In this document: piece after piece, positions 30,085 to 43,149 of the stretch | Numbering within the stretch: the first letter of the stretch is position 1 | Layout of the letters: the number at the start of each line of letters is the position of its first letter | From: Tetraselmis striata | Taxonomy: Eukaryota; Chlorophyta; Chlorodendrophyceae; Chlorodendrales; Chlorodendraceae | DNA: 64,000 nucleotides | Direction of reading: 5' to 3' | Assembly: GCA_006384855.1 (NCBI GenBank) | Contig: VCJN01000132.1 | Span: 1 to 64,000 of the forward strand | Program-made: the position numbers and the translations under genes | Notes under the pieces: generated by a model | The model's database searches: none | Told to the model about the DNA's origin: nothing | Seen by the model: the letters and a program-made list of their open reading frames with translations, nothing else

Positions 30085-33000
30085 AATCATCGACCCTCGG
30101 GATTGGGAAGACCTCTTGCCCCGGGCGTACCAAGACTGCCCCCCCCCCCCCCCCCCCCGTCGGGCGCCACACGCCCGAGCATGTGGCGGCCCCGTAACGA
30201 CGAGGCCGACCGCTATCTCACTGAGGCCAACAAGATTGCGTCGCGCGACGAGTACCGCCACCTGCTGTGCTATGGCGTCTACCACGCCGCCGCTAACGCG
30301 GCGGCTAAGACAGCTCTGGCTACGCTTCGCGCGCCCGATACCCCCACCCAAGACCGCGTCGACGCCCTCGACCTACTCGACGCCGCGCGTCGCACGCTTG
30401 AAGCAGTGGGCGGCGCGGATGAGGCCAGGCTCACCTACCTTCGACGCTTCAAGGCCAAGAAAGCCCTCATCACCCACAGAGGCGGGAGCAGCAACGCCGC
30501 GAGGCGGACGCCAAGAACCGCGACAAGAACGGCGGCAGGACCGACGACAAGATTCGCGACTGACGGTGTGGCGCGCCGCGCCGACAGATGTTGCCCCGAC
30601 TCCGACTACATGCGTCACCGCGTAAGGCGGAGTTGGCGGAACTGGCGAGACATCGGCGCGAGCACGCAAGTGACGAGCTGGATACGGGATGGCGTACGCG
30701 TGCCTTTCCGCTACAACCGGTGTCCCCCAAGGTTCAACCAAGGCGTCTCGTTCAACGACGCAACCCCTGCCCAACTCAAGTTCCTCACCGCCGAACTAAG
30801 ACGCTTTACGGCGGCCGGCGCGTGGGATGGGAGAAGTCGTCGTGCGCATGGTGGGTGTCCCGGGCGTTCTTCGTTCGGAAGCCCGGCGACAACCAGTGGC
30901 GTTTCATCATCGACCTCCGCGTGCTCAACACCTTCTGTGCGCGCAAGCGACTACGGATGGAAACACTCATGGGCGACCGACACCTGACCGCGAAAGGGGA
31001 CTACATGTTTTCGTTCGACCTGCAAGATGGCTTCTATGCCCTGGGCATTGCGCCCTCCGACCGCGACTACTTCACAGTCAACATCCGCGGGACCTTCTAC
31101 TGGCTTGGCAGCCTTCCCATGGGCTGGTCGGTCAGCCCCTACTACTTCACGACGTTCACGATGACGTTCGTCAAGCACCTACACCCTCCGCCTACCCCCG
31201 CTGCGCCTGGCAATGTCCCGCGGTTGGGCCGCTGGCTGCGCCGCGGGCGGTGGAGGGGAGCGCGCATCTTACCATACGTCGACGATTTCTTGATGTTCGC
31301 CTCGTCGGAGCCGGAGGCGCTAGAGCTCCGCCATCGCGTCGCCGACTTGCTGGACAGCCTGGGCTTGCTGCGCAACCCCGCCAAAGGGCTGTGGGAGCCG
31401 GTCCAGTACGGCCAGCACCTGGGGGTGGACATCGACACAGCCACGGGATATTATTATGCCCCGGTGGACAAACTGCAGCGGCTCGCGCGCCAAGCCAAGC
31501 ATCTGCTGCAGCGCGCGGCCCGCGACGCCCGTTGGCTGCCCGTGCGGGAGCTGCAGTCGCTCGTTGGGCGGGCTCAATACCTTTTCTTGGCAATCCCGGC
31601 CGCGCGCTTCTACCTGTGGGAGCTCCACGACGTGGTGGGCTCCAAGTGGGGCGGCCGAGTGCGCATGACACACCAGCTGCGGCGCAACCTGCAGTGGTGG
31701 ACCGCCGTGCCGACTCATGCCAACGGCCGCCCTATCCACCGCCCTGTGGAGACGGCCTACATGCACTGCGACAGCTCCGGCTACGGTTGGGGTGCAGTGC
31801 TGAATGTCATGCTGGAGTCGCGGGGGTTCTTGGGGGCAGCCGACGAGCGCCAGCACATCACCTGGAAAGAAGTGAAGGCCGCTCGGCTGGCAGTGGAGTC
31901 TTTCCTGCCGCATCTCGCCGGTCGCCGCATGTTGCTGCACGAGGACAACCAGGCGGTGTGCAGCGTCCTTGCTGGCCTCACCTCCCGCTCTCCGGCGATG
32001 ATGGCGGAACTACACAAGCTATGGTACCTCCTGGACAGCAACGGCGTACACATCAGAGCCCGCTACATCCGGTCCGCCGTGAACGTCTGGGCGGATCGAT
32101 TGAGCCGACACCTCGACAGCGACGACTGGCAAACTGGACCCCGTCTTGTTCGCCGAGCTGGAGGCAATGTGGGATGCGCACTCCGTCGATCGGGTTCGCA
32201 TCAGCCCTGAACGCGATGCTACCACGCTACAACGCTGCGTGGTTGGACCCCGGATGCGAGGCGGTGGACTCCCTGCACCTGGCCGATGCGGAGTGGCGTC
32301 GCGAGAACAACTACTGCAACCCCCCTTGGCCGCTTCTGCCGGACATGGTGCAGAAGCTGCGCCAGAGCGGCGCGGCCGCCACCGTCGTGGCCCCTCGCTG
32401 GGAGGGCAAGGTGTGGCACCATGCACTTACCGAGATGGCGGTGGCGGAGCGCGTGGTACTGCCTCGCCGCGATCTTTTTCGGCCGGGGCGAAGGGAAGGG
32501 CGCGATATGCCCGGACCGCGGCGCTGGGCAGTGAGTGTCTTCCGTGTGCCATACCGTCATGGCTGCACCTGCGCCGCGGATCAGTGAGCGCAACCTTGGC
32601 GCTGTTCCCGGTACGAGGTGCTACGCCTGTCGTCAGGCCCGCGCGCGCCACGCGTGCCGCAGGCAAAATATCTGTTGGACATCCAGACCAGCGGCACGAA
32701 CCCGTGGGCAGCTACCATGCGTCCGTACATGCGTTCAGTACTAGGTAACGACCAACTCGGCGAAACGGCGCTTTAATTTATTTGTACGCGTCGGCGTGGG
32801 CAGATACTACCGCCAGTACGTACGGCAGTGCCATCCGTCCATTCCTACAGTTCAGCGCCGAGCAGGGTGTGCCGCCCCTGGATGACACGGCGGCAACCGT
32901 CGCGCGCTACATCGCGTGGCAGGGTTTGCGGGGGACGGTCAAGGCAGCCAGTCTGCAGCCTTACCTTTCCGCGATCAACGGTTTCTACCGCGACCACGGC

Positions 33001-34207
33001 GCGGAGCCGGTGGCGCAAGGCGACCTCATCAGCAAAGTGAGAAAGGGCCTCGCGGCATCGCAAGTTGAGCCAGACGCGCCTGGGGTCCGCACCGACGTGC
33101 CCGCCCGGTTGATCACACGGACGTTGCGGCTGGCGGAGACCCTGCGTGAGGAGTTGGGACCCACATGGACCCACGACCGGCTTCCTCGTATCCTCTTGTT
33201 CCGCGCCGCGATGGCAGTCGTTGCCATGTATGTGTTCTACGCGCGTGGCAAGGCCGGCGTAGCCTACAAGACGGGCGGTTTGACGGTTACTGCAGATGGT
33301 ACAATCCTATTGTACCATCGGGACCGAAAAGGCAGACGCGGGCAGCACCGTGACCGTAAGTTACAGTGCCAGATCCCGGCGCGCGCGCAGCCCCGGATTG
33401 CGGCCTTGGTGCTCTATTTTGATGCCGCACGCGCAGTATACTGCGGTCAGCGCGGACTGCCAGCAACCCGGTGGGCAGTGACCCACGACGAGCCGGCGGC
33501 ATCGTGGACATCGGCCACCGTTACAGACTAGTTGCAGCTAGTGGCACATATGTTGGAGGAGCACCCGCCTCCCGGGTTTGTGTGGACGTCACACTCTCTC
33601 CGCAAGGGCGCGGCCACTGCGGCGTACGCCATCGGCGTGGTGCTGCAGAAGATCAAGCACTTTGGCGGCTGGGCGCAGTTGTCCAGCGTCGTGCTCGACT
33701 ACATCGATCCCACGGCGCTGCCGTGTGCGGCATCGTGGCAGCTCTTCGGTTGGCTTACCCCTTGGGGTGGGCCGCCAGCGACAAGCTGCCCGCCCATGGG
33801 CGGCATGATGGCAAACGCGGCCCCACAATGGTTAAATGGTCATATTGGTAATATAGAGGTTTGATTACACCGGGCTATTCTGTTACCGGTACTGGTAACG
33901 TTAAGATTCTACAGAAGTTTGAATGCTAGCTACCAGTACATGTACTCGCAGTAGTACGCGTACCGCTTGGACTTCCCGATGTCCAGCGGCGCTAGCGACA
34001 GCATGCGACAGCCCTGCTACATGACGCACCCGGATCACGAGGGGAGTCCACCTTCTGCCTTTGCGCCAGCTGGCCAGCTAGCGCAACCCACCAACCCCGC
34101 TATGCGACTCTTTTCATTGCGGACAGTACGCCCCGTGGGCCTACTCACACCCAAAAATGTAAGAGATTCACATCTTTGGCAACGCGGCCCCACAATGGTT
34201 AAATCGG
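30085..34207 (+). mobile_element. DIRS/PAT-type (Kangaroo-like) YR retroelement A, broken
   Basis: Fossil retroelement. Parts in order: end of a gag-like ORF (to about 30600), reverse transcriptase plus RNase H (about 30800-32100), tyrosine recombinase (about 32780-33760), and a right-hand repeat block (33800-34207). The reverse transcriptase shows DLQDGFYALGI and ILPYVDDFL; the recombinase shows the HSLRKGAATAAY block. The right end carries the short repeat GCGGCCCCACAATGGTTAAA twice, flanking a longer repeat, as in split direct repeat elements. No left-hand repeat copy was recognised. It looks broken, with a few disruptions. High similarity to element B at 47-51 kb suggests a fairly recent origin. 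Confidence 0.85.
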
Positions 34208-35218
34208 CGGATGCCGCGGTTCCTACAGTGGGCGCATTCCTCGCGCGTTTTGTTGACGAATTATAATTTCTGCCTAAGGTCCACTTATCTAATAGTGCGT
34301 AGCGTGTAGCCCTCTAAAGACCATGTGCCAAAGCTATCGGACATATCCCGTCTCCTTTGTATTTTCTTTTTTGATTTATAGTAACCCACCCCCCCCCCCT
34401 CCCCTCCCCCCCATCCCTACCCGTACTCTCATCCGCTCTGGCCGGGCATTCCTTATGCTTTTTAGGGGCCCATACAAACCCAACTAGTCTCCCTCCTAAC
34501 GATAGCTGCCGCCCGCTATCCCGGCGGTTGCAGCTAGAGCGGACTCACGGATGTCCCCTCCCCTTCCACCCCATCCCAACCGGCAGAGCTGCAACGCCCC
34601 GGCTGAGGCAACCGAGGCGTCCCGCTGGCAGCGCCGTAGATGCTAGGCTCAGGGGCGGTCGGGGGCGTTGCGGTTAGCCAAGCTCGTGATGTGCCTCGTC
34701 CGGGAAGGGGCAAGGGCTTCGGCTGGTCCCGGTGATCTGCTGTGCGGGAGGGGTCTACAGGCCGGCAGCGGTGCTGGTGCCGGCCCGATGTGCGTCGCGA
34801 GTGGGAGGTGGCTGCGCTCGAGCTGTTGTGATCTCCTCGACCAGGGCAGCCATATTGCGGCGATCGAGTAGCCGTTTGCCGCGGGCCACCGGAAGAACGA
34901 CGCGGCGGCTCGCGGCCGGGTGCCCGATGCGGGCGCTTTAGTGGGGTATGGGGACTGATTCGTGGGGTTAGCCGCCATCCAGAGGTGTCAACAAGACGCG
35001 GCGGGGGCTGCGTAGCGTGCTGCGGCCGGGCGGGAAGGGCTCGGGAGAGGGTTGGGTGGGCTGTATGGCGGGTCGAGGGCGAATGTCGAGGCGGGCGCGG
35101 GGGGCGCGGCGGCGGCGGCCGGTCCGTAGGCGGCCGCGGCCGTTTGGCTTGATTACTGGTCGGGTCAGCAACCGCGGGCCGGCCCTCACCGGTGGGGCAG
35201 GGACGACCATGTCGGTCA

Positions 35219-35250
<32 letters not shown>

Positions 35251-36060
35251 ATGGTTGGGAGCGGAGAGGAAGAACTCCCCCGCTGGCAGAGGTGGCGCGG
35301 TATCGGCCGGAGGCCGGTCGCTCGCGCTCCTAGTACGTGCGGCACATTGGAGTGGGCGCTGGTGCCTACGTCGGTGCCGGCACGGGGCCGCGGAAAATCG
35401 GAGTAGGCTGGTCGTGTACGGGGGCCCGGATCTCGCACCGGTGGCGCCTGGAAGCGGCGGCTCCGGCGAAGCCGAGGCTAGCACCTCCGGGGCAGTTAGC
35501 GTGGCGGCGCGTCGTTGACGGCGAGCATCGGATCGTAGCTGGGGAGCGGGCGTCTTCGGCCGCTCCAACGAAAAACACCAATCGCGGAAAAGCTATCGAT
35601 CGTTTTAAGAGCACGCGGGGGCGCGCGCGCAGTTTTGTCGGCTGGCACACCGGTTTCTCCAGGGTGTGCACATCTTGGGGCTTGAATTTGCGAGGCGAAT
35701 GTGTAGCGGTGGGGTGCGGCGGCTCGATATGCCGATGGCTGAAGGGGGTGGGGGTTTGGAGGTCATGGTGGCGGCGGGCATTCGGGAGAGGCCACACTCC
35801 GCAGACTTTATCCTCTTGTGCCGCGAAACTGCGTAAAGTACTACTTCCCTTAGCACCGTAAAAATCGGCGGAAAAGTATGAAGTCCGATACGAACAATTT
35901 AACTAATAATTCTACTCCTACCGACAGCTGTTGCGATATCTGAAGCAGCTAGAGAAGCGTTGCCCTCCAACCGGAGACAACCGCAGAATCAACGGAAGAA
36001 GAAGATCAAGCGACACTAGGTCAGGGTATAGTGGGCCGCGGGGGTCGTAGGAACCTTGGC
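34208..36060. other. GC-rich unassigned region
   Basis: Long frames exist on both strands (for example 34534-35568 minus), but they are Pro/Arg-rich, driven by base composition. A GGTCTC hexamer array lies at 35219-35250. A C run is at about 34389-34399. I see no supported gene. Confidence 0.35.
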
Positions 36061-36699
36061 GTTCCCACTACAAATAGTTAGGTATACGCCATCTACACGT
36101 GGAACCTGATTGGCGTAGCGAATCCGGAATACGACAAGTAGTGCATGCACACGGCACTATTCCACACCATCGTCCGCGCGCATAAACTGCAAGCCTCCAC
36201 ACGTACCGAGCGCCATTCTCCTCGTCTTCCCGCGCTGGAAGCACGCGCCCCACAACAAGCAATGTCTAACGCGCACTTCCCACACACACAACTATTGTGC
36301 AGCCTTCCGGCGGACTGTCGGACGTTCCTCCCTCCGGACCAACAAACCGGACGCCCCACCCAGACACCGGACGACACTAAGCGGATGATTTATCTATTTC
36401 TTTTGGCCAACCACTAGCACGCCCTGAACAACATGTCCAACCCCGACATCACATCCACACTGGGACGGGCGCTGCGGCAGATGTAAGGCACCAACGGTTC
36501 TTTTGGACACCGCCCCGCCTCACCGCCCTCGCATTACTACACCCCGCACTCCGCCGGAATCCACCTGCCGGTGCCGGAGAGGCTCCCCTACTACACTGTG
36601 CCCCCGGCGCTGAAATATAGTCTCGTCCTCACCACGGGCACCCTCGCGTGGGATTGGCGTAGCTTCACCTAGCCACAAGGACGACTCGCTCGTTGCCGG

Positions 36700-38280
36700 C
36701 AAACCAATACTGGGCGTGGTGGCAGTACGACCGGACACGGACGAAACAATCCGCATTCAAGTATTCGGACCGGTCCCGCAGCACGATCACCATGGCGGAA
36801 CTGGCACGAATCTCAGGGGGCGCGCGCATCATGCGCAAAACCTCCACACAGACAGTGCATGCTCCCTCCGGCTCATTAGCAATGGCATCCGCCATCCGCA
36901 TGCGCCCCGACACCATCCGCATAGGGACGCGATACATGCCGCTATCGCACAAATCAAGTCCCGAGCGGAGGCTGGAGTCGCCACACGCCAAGGCAAGGTC
37001 AAGGCACACATCGGAAACATCGGAAACGAGATGGCGGACAAGGGGGGCAACGGGGTGGCCAACGGAACCCTCGTCTCCATGTTATATTACTCTGACGGCC
37101 TACAAATCCCACCGGGAGGTAAGTACGCATAGCCACAAACATGGTCGATTGATCACGGCGAGGAGCGGGTCAACCCCTACGTCGGTCTGCACACGAACGC
37201 CATGAGACCGACGAGGAACGCGGTGGGAGCGGACGAGACCCGCAGCATGAAGCACAACACCCCCTCGAGTCCGCGGCGGAACATGGAGCACTATTCGAAT
37301 TCCATAGGAAGTACCCGGAGCTCACGCATGCTCCGTACACCCACAAACCAGAGTTCATGTACGGGGTAGGTAGTGCACAATATACGCCTCATGACAGGGA
37401 GAGCCCCCCGTCATGTGCCTTCCTTGGCCACCCTATCATAAGCACCGGACATATGGTCTCGTGCGAACTTCTGAACGGCATGGCGCAGGATCGACACTAC
37501 AACACAGGGAAAATAGTGTTGAAAGCCACGGAGAGGGCGAACGAGAGCCAGTAGTGGCAGACACTGATAGCGGACTTCGGGAACAAGTCCATTAAGGCCT
37601 TTTTAGCCTCGTCGTCTCTCGTCATTGAGGAGCTACTCGCAATCCCAGACGCAATGGAGCTCGAACCTTCACCTCCGAACGCCGGCTCGACGCGCCGGGT
37701 CGGTGACACGGAAGGCGAGGACGACGGCAACCTCATCCGGATCCCAGTCCACATATCGGACTCCGTCCTCCACGCTCTAAACAGCCCCAACAATGCAAGC
37801 AGCCGGACATATTGCGAGCCGTCAACCCGGCCAGGCAGAAGTCCATGGATGGTGGAGGGCTCGGACTTTGCATGAGCCGAGATCTTCCAAATTGCGGAAG
37901 AGAAGTTCCGCACCGACCAAAATATGGAGACGGTGCACGACGGCACATATACAAAGTACTATGAGCCGCTCGCGCAAGCCCTGCGCGACGAGTGGCCGGG
38001 ATGTGAGGTGCAAATCATCCCACTCATCATGAGCCGCATTGGCACCCCGCACAAGTCCACTGTCAAGGGTCTGACACTGCTCATGCGCCCATGCCGCTCA
38101 AACCCACCGGAACAAACCCCGGCGGAGGTCACTGCCCTCCGCAAGTGTATGCGTATCCATGCAGTGCAATATCTGCACATGATACTCCAGGTATACAAAA
38201 TCAAGCACCGCCTACATGCCCGCGGCCCACACCGACACAACAACAAAAGCACCGGCAAAAGGAAAGCTCCGGGATAAACC
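36700..38280 (+). mobile_element. LINE-C fragment with RNase H
   Basis: Plus-strand segments read HTDSACSLRLISNGIRHPH...HPHRDAIHAAIAQIKSR, then KVKAHIGNIGNEMADKGG (about 36840-37050). This is the TDS...KxH-GNExAD signature of the RNase H domain carried by some LINEs. A downstream segment (about 37890-38280) reads LAQALRDEWPGCEVQIIPLIMSRIGTPHKS...KCMRIHAVQYLHMI, a C-terminal block common in algal LINEs. The segments lie in different frames, so the copy is dead. The left limit may extend to about 36100. Confidence 0.6.
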
Positions 38281-39520
38281 GCCACTCGCTCGGGACCGAG
38301 GCCACGAAAACGCCTCCGCCGGGTCGCCCGGAGGGCCGGGGGACGGGGTGGGGGAGGGGGTGGCAAGGACGGCACCAATCTCTCAAAGAACAAGTATTTG
38401 GCTTTCAGAGGGCTGCACGCTACGCACTATTTACATTGCGGACCCTGTACGGGTTCGTGCCATCCGGCCATTAGACAGCTAACATGTTTAGCATCAAAGA
38501 CTAAGCGGGGATAAAGTTGTAAGAAATTTCAAATTTCAAACTAGGAGGTGTGCTGCAAGATCCGGCTCAGTTCCGGCTTTTTAGTCGCTGAGATATCGAC
38601 AAGATTCCCGTCTCGCCTCTACCCGCTCTAGCACCCATCACCCCTGCCCGACCGTATCATGGCACCCAGCCCGAGTAGCCCAACATGGGCTGAGGGAGGC
38701 GCTCACCTCGGAATCCCAACATCGTTGGTCGCCGAGTTACGCAGTGTGGGAAGGGACAGACACTCCGCGATTGATGGGCGACGCCGTTTACTAAGCGTTG
38801 CCGAGGGGCACAAGGATCTCTTCGTGCTGGGCAGCAGGGACGACGCCACTCCGAGCTGGCCATATTGGCATGTCAACTCCCGGGCCGAGAGCACTTAGTA
38901 GCGCTAAACTCAGCCGACCAGACACGTCATGTGGCAATGTATGACAGCATGTGGGTGCGTTTTTCGGGCAACGACCTGCGGTCGGCTCGGTGCGGTGCAC
39001 CGTAATAGGATAAGATGTGTTGAACTCCCTCTCGCTCTCGTCTCGCCTACACCCGCTCCGTTGGCACCATGGCTCGTAGCGCAAGCTGCGCAATAGGGGC
39101 TGAGGGGGACGCTCACCTTGGAACCCCAGCGGAGCTTAGAGGCTGAGATGCGCAATGTGGGAAAGGGCGGACACACCGCAATGGATTTGCTGTGCCGCAT
39201 ACATAGCTTAGTCCGCGAGCCATCGTTCGCGCCTCCAGCCACGCGACTTCCGTTGATCGTCGCAGACTTACATCCGCCGACACCCCAACAGCCGAGCCAT
39301 GCCCCTTCGTCAAGTGTAGTGCAGCGCGACCCAACACGGTCTATTGGTATCGGTGGTATAGGCCCGGGTTGTATATTATGTAGGAAACCCCGCCTGCGGC
39401 GGGGGCGAAAACCCCCGCCTGGGGCGGGGGTTGGGGGGGGGAGGGGAAAAAAAATAGAAAGTGCGGTCTCAAACAAGCATTTTCGCTTTAGGTTTCGCCA
39501 TTCTGGCTCCCAAAATGCAG
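38281..39520. repeat. duplicated ~110-bp segment about 430 bp apart
   Basis: CTCGCCT(C/A)(T/C)ACCCGCTC...GGGCTGAGGG...GCTCACCT(C/T)GGAA...ATGCGCAATGTGGGAA occurs at about 38612-38760 and again at about 39042-39170, moderately diverged. No gene is seen in this stretch. Confidence 0.5.
39386..39433. repeat. two adjacent GC hairpins
   Basis: CCCCGCC-TGC-GGCGGGG is followed by AACCCCCGCC-TG-GGGCGGGGGTT, then a G-rich run and an A run. Confidence 0.55.
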
Positions 39521-39521
39521 A

Positions 39522-39830
39522 TTAAGGCATTAAGTTCGGGTTTTCAGCCAAATACGCGCGACGAATCTCGTCCCCCTCCATGCTCGCCACGAAACTGCGC
39601 TTGGCCACCTCGGCCTTGCGCGCTTTCTCCTTGCACTTGAACTTACCATTCTTGTTGAGCTTGAGATGATCCATGACCTTGTCCCTGCGAGAAACTCGTG
39701 AGGGCAGTGGGGGCAACGCCACCGATTCGTGTCTGGATCGTGGCGAATATCCTCCAGTCGCCCAGGGCGACCGCCCCCATCGCCCGGCATGCGCGCTGCG
39801 CCGATCGAGTGGCGACGGTCTAGACAACTC
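39522..39830 (-). pseudogene. zinc-finger-like gene fragment, frame-broken
   Basis: One minus-strand frame reads GRLEDIRHDPDTNRWRCPHCPHEFLAGTR; the next continues VMDHLKLNKNGKFKCKEKARKAEVAKRSF...EIRRAYLAENPNLMP to a stop at 39522. Together they look like one protein with a C-x2-C finger and a basic helix, split by a frame change near 39690. The function is unknown; a transposase DNA-binding finger is possible. Confidence 0.35.
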
Positions 39831-39848
39831 GCATGCTAGAGGGGGGGG

Positions 39849-39850
<2 letters not shown>

Positions 39851-39883
<33 letters not shown>
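39851..39883. repeat. poly(G) tract, 33 nt
   Basis: Uninterrupted G run, preceded by a further eight G and one C. Confidence 0.9.
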
Positions 39884-39885
<2 letters not shown>

Positions 39886-39899
39886 GCGCCAACGTGTTA

Positions 39900-40450
39900 T
39901 GATAGTATCTATTGTTCGTAGCCCCGTAGAGATCGCTGTGTGGGCGAGCTGCGACACCTGCTGGGCCTGGCGGGGCCTGGGCTGCGACACGACTGCTGCT
40001 ACGGTGGTACCCGGTACGCGGCTTATCGCGCTGCTCCCCCCCCCCCAGCTGGCGCTGTTCAACATCATATGCTAGCGCGCCCTGCTCCACCTGCAGTTGG
40101 ACTGCGCCCGGGGGGTGGGACGCTGGGCAGTAAAGCAGAAAGTACTCGACCTACTCTTGGACAATGCAACTGGACTGCACGGAGGGGTCTGCAAGCGGCA
40201 GGCTCGGTCTGTAGGCCCCAAGCGCAGTCCAGTTTACAGATCCAGGGGGTTCAAATTAGTGTTCAGAGGGGTGTTCAAGGGGGCCAAAAGGCTTCGGGTG
40301 TGTATCGGTTTCATTACGCCCTTCAATGGCTGCCTGGGCCGGGGCTGGGCGTGACGGGGCGCCGGGAGGTGGGGTTCTGGGGGGCCGGGGGCCCGCGAGC
40401 GGAGTTCGTTATTGGGCGCCAAAGAAATTATATCATTATTAAGGATTAAT
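39900..40450. other. unassigned
   Basis: Plus-strand open frames of 80-170 codons overlap in different phases, without motifs. A local duplication involves the GGACTGC...CTCGGTCTG stretch (about 40095-40210). No gene supported. Confidence 0.25.
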
Positions 40451-40739
40451 TACATTATTATTGGATATACATAGAAATTACGTATATATACAGCTTAGAA
40501 TGCAATATGAGCAGCGCCCGCCCCGGCGCGGGTCCTCTCGTGGACGTTCCTACATAATATACTCACTCTCGCCCCCCCGCGCCTCCCCCCCCCCCCCCCG
40601 CGCTCCCCCGTCCTCGAGAACCCCCTGTTTCCCCCAAGGGTTCTGGAGGGCTCCAAAAACCCTCCTGCCCAGCGCATGCCTATACTACATAATATACAGC
40701 CCGGGTATAGGCCAACGAACTGTGAGCGGCCGTACTTAC

Positions 40740-43080
40740 CTCGTACCGGTGGTACCGTTGCCCCGCGCACGACCACGATGCGTATACGCCTACACGGGCG
40801 AATGGTTACTGGCAGATGGTCGCGTTGCTAGTGACGCCTCGCCATGCGAGGCGTGTAATACACGCGCCGCCGGTCTCCGAGGCGCTTGGGCACGTCACGC
40901 TCCAGCAAGGTGCCGGAGGGCATACGCACCCGCGGGCAGTCTCTGCGTGGGGAGGTGTATACTCGCACCGGTATACCTAGACCTAGCTTACCGGCAGCCG
41001 GTCGCGTTGATGCTTGATGACGCCTTGATAAGCATCGCAATTGCGTGCAGGTACCGGTACGCGCCGGCGTACTCCAAGCTGGAACAACGGGTGTTAACTC
41101 GGACACCGCCGTTGTCTATGGCGTAATCTTAATCATCCATGAGCAGCAGCTGAAGAAACCTCGTACATACCGTCGCATGATACACTATCGCGATGTATAG
41201 AGCGCATGTGCACCCACATGATGGACGATGTTAACCGCCGGCAGATGGTCGCTCTCACGATAATCTGTCATCGTATGCGGCTCGTACACACCGGAATGCC
41301 CTGCACGACTTGCGATTTAGTTCTCGTTGCGCTCCGGCAATATATGAGTCATGAGTCATGCGCACCTGTGGAGATCGGCACGGCGGGGGTAGGAAAAGTA
41401 CGTCGAACCAGCCTATTACCGGCAACGCATCACGTTGCTAATGACGTCGCGATGCGCGCAACATTGTACACGCTGGCGTACACCTTGATGGACATGCGGA
41501 TGTTTATCCGGGTGCCGTTGTCTACGGCGTAAGCTAACTATATGAGGATCAGCCGAAGTGCTGCCGGTCTAATACATCGTACCGCGTCGCCCCATGCACG
41601 ATCGCGATGCGTACTTGTACGCTCACACGGACGACGCAAACCGGTAGTTGGTCCCTCGGTTGATGGCGCCCCGTCGTACGCAGCGCGTGCACGCCAGCGT
41701 GCCTTACACGACTTGTGGGGCGCTAGTCCTTCTTGCGCTTCGGCAATGTATCGGTCATATGCACCCGTGGAAATCGACATGGGGGTTGAAGAAATACGCC
41801 GAGGTAGCTTACTGGCAGCGGATCACGCTGCTGATGACGTTGCGTCGAGCGAAACTTCGTACACGCCGGCGTACACGTAGTTGCACTAGCGGGTGTTTGT
41901 AGTTCGGGCGCCGATAACGGGGTATAATCCAAAATCTCTGAGGGGCGGCCGAAGTACCCTCGTACCGTCGCGCCACGCACGGCCGTACGCTCGCTCGAAC
42001 GAAGTTTACCGGCAGATGGTCTCTCAGCTGCTGAGTGCGCCCGGTCGCACGCTGCTCGCAAACGGCAGCGTGCCATGCATAGCCTGCAAAAAGCTAGTTT
42101 TCGTTGCGCTCCGCCTATGGGTCTATATATCATACGCATCCGGCGGGATCGACATGAGGGGCCGGAGAAAGACGTCGAACTCTAGCTTGCCGGCAGCTTT
42201 CAACTACTGATGACGCCTCGATGGGCGCGACTGCATACACGCCTGCGTACACTCACTCGGCCAACGGCTGTATGTTTTTCGGGCGCCGTTGTCTACGGCG
42301 TAACTTTAATCTTTGCTGAAGGTCAATAGCCGAAATAACCTCGTACTGATACCGTCGCGCCACGCACGATCCCGATGCGAACGGCCGTAGTGGTACGCTT
42401 GCTCGGACGAAGTTTGCCCTACGCCGATTGCCTCGTACAACAGCGACACGCGCGATCGCGATGCGTATTATTATACGCACTACTCGGACGAAGGTAACTA
42501 GCAAATGGTCCCTCTATAGATGACGCTCCGTCGTTCGCGGCGCGTAAACGCCGGCGTGCCTCGTAGGACCTGCGAGGCGCTAGTTCTTGTCGCACCCCAC
42601 CTGTTGGTCCCATGCACCCGCGGTTATCGGCACGGGGGTCGGAGAAATATCCAAACGAGCTTGCTCGCAGCGGATCACCATGCTGATGACGCTGCGATGA
42701 GCGCAACTGCGTACACGCCGGCGTACACCTAGCCGGACCAGCGGCGACTAAATCCGGGCGCCGTTGTCTACATCTGTGAGAACAGCTGGAGTAACTTCGT
42801 ACTTTCGCTCCCCGCACGAGTATTGCGATGCGTACGCTCACTCGGACGAAGATACCGGGCAGGTGGACCCTCAGGTGATAACGCCCCCCCCCCCCCCCCC
42901 CCCTTGTAGTGGCGCCTATACACCGGCGTGCCTTGCAACACATGCACGGCGCTAGGTGTTGAGGCGCTCCACCTATAGGTCGAACATATATACGGACCCG
43001 GCGAGATCGGCATGATGGGTCGCAGCAGTACCTCGGACTAGCTTTCCGGTAGCGTTTCAGGTGCTGAAGATGCTGCGATG
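40740..43080. repeat. degenerate ~400-bp satellite, about six copies
   Basis: The landmark GCCGTTGTCTACGGCGTAA recurs at about 41105, 41515, 41910, 42285 and 42758, spaced about 410, 395, 375 and 473 bp. Other landmarks repeat in step (ACGCCGGCGTACAC, ACGATCGCGATGCG, CACTCGGACGAAG, GTTGCGCTCCGGC). Copies are strongly diverged, so it looks old. The ORFs within are by-products. Confidence 0.75.
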
Positions 43081-43149
43081 GGCATCACTAAGGTGGCGGA
43101 ATATTTTGCTCGCGGAGGGCTTGAAATATTGTCGCCCAGGTAGCCCCGT

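Noticed and set aside
34534-35568. 344-codon minus-strand open frame
   Set aside because: Pro/Arg-rich throughout with a simple RD repeat from a hexamer array. Equally long frames exist on the other strand. It looks like a composition effect.
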